26,395 nt of DNA from Bacillota bacterium. GTDB lineage: Bacteria; Bacillota; Clostridia; Acetivibrionales; DSM-1351. The stretch spans positions 1 to 26,395 of the forward strand of contig JAEYWA010000016.1 in assembly GCA_023431385.1 (NCBI GenBank). The letters run 5' to 3'. Below the pieces are notes generated by a model. That model was not told where the DNA came from. It did not search any database and was given only the letters and a program-made list of their open reading frames with translations. The position numbers and the translations under genes were made by a program. Shown one piece after another: positions 14,701 to 22,590 of the stretch. The stretch's first letter is position 1. Each line of letters starts with the position of its first letter.

Positions 14701-17304
14701 CTATTTCCCGTAATAAGCTCTTAAATACATTTCCTTCAGCTCACTCATTAACGGATATCTTGGGTTAGCACCTGTGCACTGGTCGTCAAAGGCCTGTTCC
14801 ACCATTTCGTCAAGGCTGGCAAGGAATTTGGCTTCATCAACACCCGCTGCCTTAATTGTAGCAGGTACTCCTACCTTTGCTTTCAGTTCATCTATCTTGA
14901 CTATAAGTTCGTTGAATTTTTCTTCATCAGTAGTACCGTTAATTCCTATAAAAGATGCTATTTCAGCATATCTCTTCAGTATTTCGGGGTATTTGTACTG
15001 TGAGAAGGCACCCATTTTAACTGGGGCTTCCGCAATATTGAACTTCATAACCTCTGTTATCAGAAGTGCATTTGCAATACCGTGGGGCAGGTGATGGAAA
15101 GCACCCAGCTTGTGAGCCATGGAGTGGCATATTCCCAGGAAAGCATTTGCAAATGCCATACCCGCCAAGGTTGAAGCATCAGCCATCTTTTCTCTTGCAA
15201 CAGGGTCTTTTGCCCCATTTTCATAAGCAGAGGGCAGGTATGCAAATATATTCTTAACAGCCTGCAGAGCCAAGCCATTTGTATAGTCTGTTGCCAGCAT
15301 GGATGCATATGCTTCAACCGCATGGGTCAGTGCATCAATACCTGAAGCGGCTGTCAGGCCCTTTGGCATATTCATCATCAAATCAACATCAACAACAGCC
15401 ATCTTAGGCATTAATTCATAGTCGGCAAGAGGATACTTTACTCCTGTTTGTTCATCAGTAATAACAGCAAACGGAGTGACTTCTGAGCCTGTACCTGCCG
15501 AAGTAGGAATTGCTACAAAGTATGCCTTGCCGCCCAATTTGGGGAAGTTATATACTCTCTTTCTGATATCCATAAACCTCATGGCGAGGTCCTGGAAGTC
15601 TACTTCGGGATGCTCATACAAAGTCCACATTATCTTACCTGCATCCATTGCAGAACCGCCGCCCAGGGCAATTATTACATCAGGGTTGAATTCTTTCATA
15701 GCCTCAGCCCCAAGCTTCGCACAGGCAAGAGTCGGGTCTGGAGCCACATCAAAGAAAGTATGGTGCTTTATATCCATAGTATCAAGTAAATCTGTAACCG
15801 GTTTTGTATACCCGTTATTAAAGAGGAAGGAGTCGGAAACAATAAAAGCTCTCTTCTTGTTCATAACATCTTTCAGCTCTTTTAATGCAACACCCAGGCA
15901 GCCTTTTTTGAAATATACCTTTTCAGGACTTCTAAACCAGAGCATATTTTCTCTCCTCTCAGCAACAGTCTTGATATTGATCAGATGCTTAACTCCAACA
16001 TTTTCAGAAACCGAGTTTCCACCCCATGAACCGCAACCAAGCGTTAAAGAAGGAGCAAGTTTGAAGTTGTATAAGTCACCTATACCACCATGTGATGAAG
16101 GCGTATTAACAAGAATTCTACAGGTTTTCATTGCAGCTGAGAACTTGTCAATTTTCGCTCTCTCGTTAACTGCATCCACATATATTGAGGATGTATGACC
16201 AAAGCCTCCGTCAGCAACCAGCTTTTCAGCTTTAGCTACGGCTTCATCAAAGGTCTTTGCCTTATACATAGCTAGTACAGGAGAGAGCTTTTCATGTGCA
16301 AAGGCCTCGGACAGCTCCACAGACTCAACCTCTCCTACCAATACCTTTGTTTCAGCAGGAACATCAAACCCTGCAAGCCTAGCAATAGTGTGAGCAGTCT
16401 GACCTACTATTTTGGCATTTAAAGTACCATTCACAAGCAATACTTCTCTTGTCTTCTGAGTCTCTGCTTTATTGAGGAAATATGCTCCTCTTAATGCGAA
16501 TTCCTTTTTTACTTCATTATATACTTTATCCAGAACAATAACCGCTTGCTCGGAAGCACATATCATACCATTGTCAAAGGTCTTTGAAACTAAAATGGAG
16601 CTGACTGCAGTTTTGACATCAGCAGTATCGTCAATTATTGCAGGAGTATTACCGGCACCAACACCAATGGCAGGCTTTCCTGAGGAATATGCAGCTCTTA
16701 CCATTCCCGGGCCACCTGTTGCCAATATTATGTTCGCTTCTTTCATAACTCTTTCGGAAAGTTCAATTGTAGGCTCATCAATCCAGCCTATTATGCCCTT
16801 TGGTGCACCTGCCGCTACAGCAGCTTCAAGTATGATATTTGCAGCCTCAATTGTTGATTTCTTTGCTCTGGGATGTGGAGAGAAAATTATGCCGTTTCTG
16901 GTCTTAAGAGCAAGTAAAGCTTTGAATATGGCAGTAGAGGTAGGGTTGGTAGTTGGTACGATTGCTGCTATAACTCCAAGTGGTTCAGCTATTCTAGTGA
17001 TTCCAAAGGCTTCATTACTATCCAAAACTCCGCAGGTTTTGGTGTCCTTATATGCGTTATAAATATACTCAGCTGCATAGTGGTTCTTAATTACCTTATC
17101 TTCTACAACACCCATACCTGTTTCAGCCTGAGCCATTTTTGCCAGAGGGATTCTTTTCTTGTTTGCTGCAAGAGCAGCTGCGGCAAATATCTTGTCAACC
17201 TGTTCCTGTGTATAGGTTGCAAATACCTCCTGGGCCTGTCTGATTTCCGCTATTTTCTCAATCAGCGTTTCAATACTATTTACAATCAAAGTCTTCTTAG
17301 CCAT
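14701..17304 (-). CDS. adhE: bifunctional acetaldehyde-CoA / alcohol dehydrogenase
   Basis: AdhE converts acetyl-CoA to acetaldehyde and then to ethanol with two NADH, and assembles into spirosome filaments in other bacteria. The 867-residue protein is a full-length fusion. The N-terminal aldehyde dehydrogenase half carries the thioester-forming cysteine in FDNGMICASEQ (Cys249; Cys246 in E. coli). The C-terminal iron alcohol dehydrogenase half carries ALGGGSAMDAGKIMW, the iron-binding ASGIDALTHAVEAY and GICHSMAHKLGAFHHLPHG. I chose ATG 17304, which follows GGAGG by nine bases, rather than TTG 17313, which overlaps that site. The leader is about 150 bases, with a strong promoter and three sites resembling Rex operators, so expression is probably induced when NADH is high. 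It is monocistronic, with a terminator at 14581-14618. Confidence 0.97.
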   Translation of the reverse strand: MAKKTLIVNSIETLIEKIAEIRQAQEVFATYTQEQVDKIFAAAALAANKKRIPLAKMAQAETGMGVVEDKVIKNHYAAEYIYNAYKDTKTCGVLDSNEAFGITRIAEPLGVIAAIVPTTNPTSTAIFKALLALKTRNGIIFSPHPRAKKSTIEAANIILEAAVAAGAPKGIIGWIDEPTIELSERVMKEANIILATGGPGMVRAAYSSGKPAIGVGAGNTPAIIDDTADVKTAVSSILVSKTFDNGMICASEQAVIVLDKVYNEVKKEFALRGAYFLNKAETQKTREVLLVNGTLNAKIVGQTAHTIARLAGFDVPAETKVLVGEVESVELSEAFAHEKLSPVLAMYKAKTFDEAVAKAEKLVADGGFGHTSSIYVDAVNERAKIDKFSAAMKTCRILVNTPSSHGGIGDLYNFKLAPSLTLGCGSWGGNSVSENVGVKHLINIKTVAERRENMLWFRSPEKVYFKKGCLGVALKELKDVMNKKRAFIVSDSFLFNNGYTKPVTDLLDTMDIKHHTFFDVAPDPTLACAKLGAEAMKEFNPDVIIALGGGSAMDAGKIMWTLYEHPEVDFQDLAMRFMDIRKRVYNFPKLGGKAYFVAIPTSAGTGSEVTPFAVITDEQTGVKYPLADYELMPKMAVVDVDLMMNMPKGLTAASGIDALTHAVEAYASMLATDYTNGLALQAVKNIFAYLPSAYENGAKDPVAREKMADASTLAGMAFANAFLGICHSMAHKLGAFHHLPHGIANALLITEVMKFNIAEAPVKMGAFSQYKYPEILKRYAEIASFIGINGTTDEEKFNELIVKIDELKAKVGVPATIKAAGVDEAKFLASLDEMVEQAFDDQCTGANPRYPLMSELKEMYLRAYYGK

Positions 17305-17339
17305 AATTCTCAACCTCCATTTTGTATACTTTTATATTA

Positions 17340-17357
17340 TTGTTATTTTTTTAACAA
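17340..17357. promoter_or_regulatory. Rex-like operator 1 (leader, near the adhE ribosome site)
   Basis: TTGTTATTTTTTTAACAA agrees with the Rex consensus TTGTTAANNNNTTAACAA at 13 of 14 defined positions. It lies in the untranslated leader, 36 bases upstream of the adhE ATG. Confidence 0.6.
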
Positions 17358-17432
17358 TTAACCTTAAAATTAAAGCCTTAATTTTGCAAATGTACTATGT
17401 GGCTTAGCGATATATAGTACTTGATATAAATA

Positions 17433-17450
17433 CTGTTAATAATTTAACAA
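17433..17450. promoter_or_regulatory. Rex-like operator 2 (just after the adhE transcription start)
   Basis: CTGTTAATAATTTAACAA agrees with the Rex consensus at 13 of 14 defined positions. It begins about 7 bases after the predicted start of transcription, a classical position for repression. Confidence 0.75.
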
Positions 17451-17463
17451 TGTCTATGGTATT

Positions 17464-17492
17464 ATTTTAGCTTTTTGTTAATTATTTGTCAA
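17464..17492 (-). promoter_or_regulatory. adhE promoter, with Rex-like operator 3 over its -35 region
   Basis: On the minus strand, TTGACA (17492-17487) is followed after 17 bases by TAAAAT (17469-17464), a near-perfect sigma-A promoter. The -35 box and spacer together (17475-17492) read TTGACAAATAATTAACAA, which fits the Rex consensus at 12 of 14 defined positions. Confidence 0.78.
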
Positions 17493-17608
17493 TATTATTT
17501 TTTATTTTTATGCGTATAATTTAATCCCATCATATAAACAATGTATCACTCAGAATATTTAGAAATGGGTTATTGGTATTGCTTTATTTTTGGACTTCTT
17601 TATTTGGT

Positions 17609-17656
17609 AAAACCCCTTTTAGCGCAAATTTCATGTTTTGCACTAAAAGGGGTTTT
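17609..17656 (-). terminator. long hairpin terminator of the minus-strand sugar array
   Basis: AAAACCCCTTTTAG (17609-17622) pairs with CTAAAAGGGGTTTT (17643-17656). After one mismatch the stem continues as GCAAA/TTTGC around an 8-base loop. The 19-bp stem begins about 20 bases after the flavin-reductase stop and ends in four T on the minus strand. It separates this array from the adhE promoter. Confidence 0.82.
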
Positions 17657-17676
17657 GATAATTCAATATAGCTAAA

Positions 17677-18186
17677 TTAATGCTTCTGGTATATTTTTAT
17701 TATTTCTCCAGCATAAAAGCGATGAAAATCTCCATCCGGATAGAATCTCTTGATTACATCCTGTGGAATACGTTCAGGTACAAAATCCAGATAATACATC
17801 TTTTTACACAACAGCACAAGATTCCCTTGAGCAAAGGCAGGAACTCCATCCAAATATTGTACTGTTAATCCGGCCTCTGTAATTTTGTCTCCATCTCGTC
17901 CTGACTTTGAACCTAAAAGGGATAACTCTTTTCTATAGCCCTTTTCGAAAAAAGTCAGTGAAAACATGTCATTGTTCTCAATAAATTCATATGTATACCG
18001 TGTGGGTCGAATAAAGATAAAGGCGGCATCCCTATGCCATAAGTTGCCCACGCCGCCCCAGCACGCCGTAAGTGTATTGCAGCCCGATTTCTCATCGCCG
18101 GCTGTAACGAGCATCCAGTCATCACCTATACGGGTTAATACATTATCATAAAAGTCGGTACGTGATAATTCTGCGTAATCTGGCAT
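17677..18186 (-). CDS. flavin reductase-like, FMN-binding split-barrel protein
   Basis: The 169-residue protein resembles the flavin-reductase domain family (DIM6/NTAB, FMN-binding split barrel). The diagnostic stretch near the N-terminus is DDWMLVTAGDEKSGCNTLTACWGGVGNLW, where these proteins bind FMN. A strand containing FIFIRPTRYTYEFIENNDMFSLTFF follows. Many such proteins in anaerobes have no known substrate; some supply reduced flavin and others are simple oxidoreductases. ATG 18186 follows AAGGAGG at seven bases. It lies 27 bases after the GH51 gene and is the last gene before the 17609-17656 terminator, so it should share that transcript. Its link to sugar use is not obvious. Confidence 0.78.
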   Translation of the reverse strand: MPDYAELSRTDFYDNVLTRIGDDWMLVTAGDEKSGCNTLTACWGGVGNLWHRDAAFIFIRPTRYTYEFIENNDMFSLTFFEKGYRKELSLLGSKSGRDGDKITEAGLTVQYLDGVPAFAQGNLVLLCKKMYYLDFVPERIPQDVIKRFYPDGDFHRFYAGEIIKIYQKH

Positions 18187-18213
18187 TTTATCGCCTCCTT
18201 AACACACTTTAAG

Positions 18214-19719
18214 TTATTTCACTTTTTGTAGTCGGATCACATTCCAGGATAGCTTTGGCAAATTGGCCATAACTTTATTTCCATCTATTTGAGCGTCCCC
18301 AATATTTTTGGGCATAACTAAATTCGGCTGTTCCTCTGTATTGGTATCCTTTGAATTTTCACTTGTAAGAACTATATGCTCACTTACAACATAATTTTCA
18401 AAACCTCTTAATTCAGTCTCAACAGGTAATACTTCATCAAGACTCCTGTTGATTGCAAAAATTGTAATATCACCGTTATCAGCCGCAATAGCAGCCGCAT
18501 CGAGATATGGAACATCAGTGAAGTCTGTTGAATCATATTTGGGTGAAGTAACCGATGTCACTAAAGAAGTTCCTCTTCCATATTGAGAAAACAGAAGGAA
18601 GGTGTAGTATGGAGGTAAAACCCATGCACCTCCGCCATTTCTGGTGCGGATATGGGATATACAGTTGACCAGCTCAGATACACACGCTATTTCCACTCGG
18701 TCAGCATTCCTTAGTATTGCAAGGAACATGCCCCCCAATGCCAGAGCATCTTCAATTGTATAAGTATCCTCTAAAAGTGGAGGAGCAACTTGCCACTTTT
18801 TATTGAAACGAGCCTCTTCTGCAATAGAATGCCAGGTATTGAATTCATCAAAAGATATATTGACTTTCTTATTGCTTCTGGTCTTTGCCTTTATATAATC
18901 AATTGTGGCTATTGCATCCTTAAAGTATTTTTCAGTGATTAAAGGCTTTGCCAGGTAATTTGGAGTATCATTTTTGGAATTGCCTATGTACTGATGTATT
19001 GACAAATAGTCAATGAATTCATAGGATTCTTCCAGAGCAGCAGCATCGAAGGTTGGGAAGGTATCCTGTGATGGTGAGGAGGAACCTGCCAATACTGTTT
19101 TTATATTTTCATCCAGCAGCTTCATGCCTTTTGATGCTTCTCTTGCAATCCTTCCATAGTCGGTCCCCGTTTTCTGTCCGACCTGCCAAACACCGTCTAT
19201 TTCGTTTGTCAGGCACCAGTAGCGGTATCCGTGCGGGTTCCTGTAGCCATGTGAAATGCGCAAATCAGACCAGTAAGTACCTTCATTGAAATTGCAGTAT
19301 TCCACACAATCCATTGCTTCTAATACTCCTCTGGTAGCAAGGTTTACTGTCATCATAACGTCAGAGCCGTTAAGCTTTGACCAGTCTGCGAATTCATTCA
19401 GTCCAAACTCATTTGTTTCAATAGACTGCCAGGCAACCTCAGGTCTTCTTGGTCGCTTTTCCTTAGGGCCGATTCCGTCCTCCCAGCGGTATGTGGATAC
19501 AAAATTTCCTCCTGGAAAGCGGTTTAAAGTAAGATTCAGCGGCTTGGTTAATTCCAGTACATCCTGCCTGAAGCCCTTATCGTCTGCCTTAGGATGTCCG
19601 GGCTCATAAATACCTCCATATATACATCTGCCAAGAGGTTCAACAAATGAGCTGAATATTTTTTCGTCAATTTTTGAAATTATAAAATCTTTATCTAGCA
19701 CGATTTTTGCTTTATCCAT
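18214..19719 (-). CDS. alpha-L-arabinofuranosidase, glycoside hydrolase family 51
   Basis: This enzyme releases alpha-L-arabinofuranose from arabinan, arabinoxylan and arabino-oligosaccharides by a retaining mechanism. The 501-residue protein has the length of cytoplasmic GH51 enzymes and no signal peptide. The acid/base Glu lies in YWCLTNEIDG (Glu173) and the nucleophile in NISFDEFNTWH (Glu292), the same spacing as Glu175 and Glu294 of Geobacillus AbfA. NRFPGGNFVSTYRWEDGIGP is a further family hallmark. I chose ATG 19719, nine bases after GAGGAG, rather than TTG 19725, which is too close to it. The upstream VOC gene ends at 19734, so its stop codon nearly touches this ribosome site and translation may be coupled. 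Confidence 0.94.
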   Translation of the reverse strand: MDKAKIVLDKDFIISKIDEKIFSSFVEPLGRCIYGGIYEPGHPKADDKGFRQDVLELTKPLNLTLNRFPGGNFVSTYRWEDGIGPKEKRPRRPEVAWQSIETNEFGLNEFADWSKLNGSDVMMTVNLATRGVLEAMDCVEYCNFNEGTYWSDLRISHGYRNPHGYRYWCLTNEIDGVWQVGQKTGTDYGRIAREASKGMKLLDENIKTVLAGSSSPSQDTFPTFDAAALEESYEFIDYLSIHQYIGNSKNDTPNYLAKPLITEKYFKDAIATIDYIKAKTRSNKKVNISFDEFNTWHSIAEEARFNKKWQVAPPLLEDTYTIEDALALGGMFLAILRNADRVEIACVSELVNCISHIRTRNGGGAWVLPPYYTFLLFSQYGRGTSLVTSVTSPKYDSTDFTDVPYLDAAAIAADNGDITIFAINRSLDEVLPVETELRGFENYVVSEHIVLTSENSKDTNTEEQPNLVMPKNIGDAQIDGNKVMANLPKLSWNVIRLQKVK

Positions 19720-19733
19720 AGTCAATATCTCCT

Positions 19734-20123
19734 CTAATTTACCTGTATCACTTCGATTTCAACACCATTCGGGTCCACAATCAGCATAACTGTTTTATCA
19801 ATTTCCGGGATGTATGTAGGTGGTAAATTGATTTTATAACCCCTTTCATCACATCTTTTTTTTATTTCGGCAAGGTCATCTGAGCACAGGGCAAAGTGGC
19901 GATATATTCCCGTATCGGTATTTCCTGTCTCCCACATCCTCTGAGTCTCCTTGTACTCAATTAACTCCAGTTTCATATTCGGTAATTGGTAATAATGCAA
20001 AATATGGTCCCCCAGATCCACATCATTTATATGTTTAAGATTAAATACCTCTTCATAAAATCTGAAAGAAGCTTTTATATCGGTGCAATTTACTGTAATA
20101 TGGTCTATTTCGATTAATTTCAA
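19734..20123 (-). CDS. VOC-superfamily (glyoxalase/dioxygenase fold) protein
   Basis: The 129-residue protein has two beta-alpha-beta-beta-beta modules of the vicinal oxygen chelate fold. All four metal-ligand positions appear filled: His8 in IDHITVNC, Glu53 in KLELIEY, His76 in YRHFALCSDD and a Glu near 124 in DPNGVEIEVIQ. An active metalloenzyme is therefore likely. Members isomerise, epimerise or cleave small substrates; the exact reaction is unknown. The start codon is TTG 20123, seven bases after AAAGGAG, with no better start nearby. It lies 14 bases after the SorC gene and just ahead of GH51. In this context a lyase or epimerase acting on a sugar intermediate is possible, as is detoxification of a reactive carbonyl; both are inference. 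Confidence 0.78.
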   Translation of the reverse strand: MKLIEIDHITVNCTDIKASFRFYEEVFNLKHINDVDLGDHILHYYQLPNMKLELIEYKETQRMWETGNTDTGIYRHFALCSDDLAEIKKRCDERGYKINLPPTYIPEIDKTVMLIVDPNGVEIEVIQVN

Positions 20124-20137
20124 GAGAGTACTCCTTT

Positions 20138-21094
20138 CTATAGCAAATTTAACATACCATTAACTGTGCTTTCGTCAGTGATAAGAACATCTACATATTC
20201 CTTTCTCAGTGCTCCCAGAAGTGCCTTGACTTTTTGCGGGCCTGTTGCAATGCAAATCTTGTTTTTTATTTTTCTAAAGTCATTCAGATCAATGGAAACT
20301 GTTCTGGCATCCAGTTCCTTATCGCATATTTCTCCGTATTCATTGATAAAATGTGCGCACAAATCGCCTACTGCATCCTTTTTTATCAGTGTCTTCATTA
20401 ATTTACTGTCTATATATCCTCCACGATAGAGGACATTCTGTTCTCCGAAACTACCTACGGTAAATAATGCAATATCAGCTTCCTTGCTCTTATTTAAAAT
20501 ATTATTCATATTTTCATCGCCGCATAGGACCTCTTTTATCTGAGAATTCTGTAAAACAGCAGGTAAAGGAATAAATAGTGGTGTTCCATTGTATGCCTCT
20601 GCTATGTTGGTAGAAATTTCAGAAACATAAATCTTTTTCTTCAGGTTACTCATCCCTCCTGAGAGAGGAATTGAGGTAACATTTTTAATATCGGTGTGCT
20701 TGAACATATTAGCTGAAACCTGAAAAATCGTCCACCCCCAGGAAAAAGCTATGATCATATCGTTCTGTATAATTGAGTCCAAATACTTACAGGACTTCTC
20801 AACCACCTCAGGATTTAACTGATTCGGATCTACATTTGGTAATGCCGGAACAATTATAGCTTTTTCAAGATTGAATAATGACCGGACATGTGACTCAAGC
20901 GCTGTTTCCTCTTTTGTCAGATCCTTTATTTTGAACTCAATAATACCTGAACTCCGGGCCTGTTCCATCAGCTGACACACATAGCCTCGTGAAATCCCAA
21001 GCTCTTTAGCTATATCCTTTTGGTTCATACCATAACAATAGTACATTTTAGAAACATCAACCATTAATTTATATTTATCACTCAAAAGCAACAC
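20138..21094 (-). CDS. SorC-family sugar-binding transcriptional regulator
   Basis: The 318-residue protein joins an N-terminal helix-turn-helix (about residues 12-50: YCYGMNQKDIAKELGISRGY and VCQLMEQARSSGIIEFKI) to a SorC/DeoR-type effector domain of the phosphosugar-isomerase fold. The domain contains IIAFSWGWTIFQV, SIPLSGGM and ALFTVGSFGEQ. Effectors in this family are usually phosphorylated sugars or polyols. The start is GTG 21094 or the adjoining TTG 21091; AAGGA is three bases from the first and six from the second, so the shorter form is somewhat better supported. The gene lies inside the array, downstream of the isomerase and upstream of the VOC gene. An inverted repeat at 21116-21141 may be its operator. 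Confidence 0.88.
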   Translation of the reverse strand: MLLLSDKYKLMVDVSKMYYCYGMNQKDIAKELGISRGYVCQLMEQARSSGIIEFKIKDLTKEETALESHVRSLFNLEKAIIVPALPNVDPNQLNPEVVEKSCKYLDSIIQNDMIIAFSWGWTIFQVSANMFKHTDIKNVTSIPLSGGMSNLKKKIYVSEISTNIAEAYNGTPLFIPLPAVLQNSQIKEVLCGDENMNNILNKSKEADIALFTVGSFGEQNVLYRGGYIDSKLMKTLIKKDAVGDLCAHFINEYGEICDKELDARTVSIDLNDFRKIKNKICIATGPQKVKALLGALRKEYVDVLITDESTVNGMLNLL

Positions 21095-21115
21095 TTATCC
21101 TTTTTTATTTACATT

Positions 21116-21141
21116 TTCCATATAAACTAAAATATATGGAA
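21116..21141. promoter_or_regulatory. inverted repeat upstream of sorC-type gene, candidate operator
   Basis: TTCCATATA (21116-21124) and TATATGGAA (21133-21141) are perfect 9-bp arms around an 8-base AT spacer, in the 57-base gap between the isomerase stop and the SorC start. No T-run suited to termination follows on the minus strand, so a protein-binding site is the more likely reading. Confidence 0.5.
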
Positions 21142-21151
21142 TAAACAAATT

Positions 21152-22549
21152 TTATACTCTAATAAATTTTATGTCAAGAATCCTGCAGAGTAGCTCAAAC
21201 CGTCTTGTATAGTCCCCTAAGAATAACACTTCATGATGTGTTCCTCCGTTGGCTAACCATGCGTCCATAGCTTTTTTTATACCAGAGTCAGGTTTGAAAA
21301 ACGCATGATTCATCGGAACTGTCAATAACTCTTCAGTATCCAGTATGGTACCTTTAGAAACAATAAGCTGGTACTGTTCTCCTTCTACAGCTACAAGTGA
21401 GATAAGTGTAGCTGTACCGGGTTCTACATTGAATTTTGGTGTAGGCGGATTGTCAAGCCCTCCAATATCCAGCGGACGGTCAATTAATGTCACCCCCCTG
21501 TCCTTTCTTGCCACTTTCCAGTTACCTTCTCCCATATGGCTCAACATGGCAGCATCACGACCAAAATCAAGAGAATACATTTCTGTAAAATGCGGATCAC
21601 CTATCATCATATGACCAATAACTGTCAAAAGGAGCACATTTGTATCTCCCTCTGCAGAATATCCATAACCTTTTGCAAGAAGGTTTGAACCCCCTAAGAT
21701 AGGAATTTGTTTAAATCTTCCATCTTCCTTGTATATATTGAAGAATTGTGAAAACCCGTCATATCCGTTTTCAATAAGAAATTTTTCAAACCCGAGTTGC
21801 ATTCGCGCGGCATAACGATGGCTTTCAACCGGAAGCTTAGGATCAATTTTAAAGTTCCTTTTGTCCTCTTCAACCTGAGCATCAATCTCTTCTTCTGAAA
21901 CGGCCTCCATATTTCTATAGACCGGACCAATGGTCACATGATTTGCTTCCACCCCAAATTTTCTGCAAAGTGCTCCATCATCTCCCAGAATATCACCCAT
22001 ATTGTGCATCCGTCCAAAAATAGCCACCTTGGTTTTTTTCAGCCTACTGCTTGTACTGGCAGCTAGTGCCCAATCCTGGAAATATTCTTTAAATGAATCA
22101 GCTTTCCAGTCATCAGTAATAATAGCTGGCTTTATACCACATCTCATCAGTACATTACTTGTATCCTGAATGCCGTGTATTCCCTGATTTGTTGTACACA
22201 ATACCCAATCCCAATCTGCTGTGACATCAGGAAGAGGCTGGATATTAGCAAGTAAAATAGGCAAATTATTCTTCTTCATAGCCTGTATCAAACGGTTTCC
22301 AGGGCTGTACAGCAGATTTACAATCATTATCCCGTCGTATTCTCTGTCATTGAAATATTTAACGTATCTTTCAATATCTTCTCTTTCCTTTGCAGGTCCG
22401 GGAAAGTCTATATCAGCTACATCCTTTAACTGCTCAACTACTTGCCTGGCAAAGACTTCCTGCATTTTTGGCAATTCTGGCTGCGATTCGTCATATAGGC
22501 CTTGCATTAATCCTAAAAAGCCTATCTTCGGTTTCTGTTTAGTTATCAT
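21152..22549 (-). CDS. L-arabinose/L-fucose isomerase-superfamily protein (divergent)
   Basis: The 465-residue protein has the three-domain layout of AraA/FucI aldose-ketose isomerases. The N-terminal Rossmann region has KIGFLGLMQGLYDESQPELP. The centre has PILGGSNLLAKGYGYSAEGDT, matching the AraA stretch with the metal ligand Glu333 (Glu300 here). The C-terminus has the NGGTHHEVLFLGD stretch (His438 and His439, near AraA His450). By my alignment, AraA Glu306 corresponds to Asn271 (in FFNIY) and His350 to Asp328 (in MYSLDFG). Canonical AraA activity is therefore uncertain. It is also shorter than typical AraA (about 500). ATG 22549 follows GGGAGG at eight bases. It lies 41 bases after the SDR gene, in a polyol/sugar array with GH51. 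Confidence 0.82.
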   Translation of the reverse strand: MITKQKPKIGFLGLMQGLYDESQPELPKMQEVFARQVVEQLKDVADIDFPGPAKEREDIERYVKYFNDREYDGIMIVNLLYSPGNRLIQAMKKNNLPILLANIQPLPDVTADWDWVLCTTNQGIHGIQDTSNVLMRCGIKPAIITDDWKADSFKEYFQDWALAASTSSRLKKTKVAIFGRMHNMGDILGDDGALCRKFGVEANHVTIGPVYRNMEAVSEEEIDAQVEEDKRNFKIDPKLPVESHRYAARMQLGFEKFLIENGYDGFSQFFNIYKEDGRFKQIPILGGSNLLAKGYGYSAEGDTNVLLLTVIGHMMIGDPHFTEMYSLDFGRDAAMLSHMGEGNWKVARKDRGVTLIDRPLDIGGLDNPPTPKFNVEPGTATLISLVAVEGEQYQLIVSKGTILDTEELLTVPMNHAFFKPDSGIKKAMDAWLANGGTHHEVLFLGDYTRRFELLCRILDIKFIRV

Positions 22550-22590
22550 AGCAATTACCTCCCACTATTTATTAATTAACTTTGTTTGTA

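Larger units (their letters stand above)
17305..17676. other. intergenic region upstream of adhE
   Basis: This 372-base spacer contains the adhE ribosome site, the leader, three Rex-like sites, the adhE promoter and, at 17609-17656, the terminator of the sugar gene array. The part from about 17493 to 17608 is AT-rich with no further feature seen. Confidence 0.6.

Noticed and set aside
15476..16198. A 240-codon open frame on the plus strand inside adhE
   Set aside because: It is antisense to the well-conserved adhE coding sequence, has no ribosome site or recognisable domain, and has the composition expected of a shadow frame.
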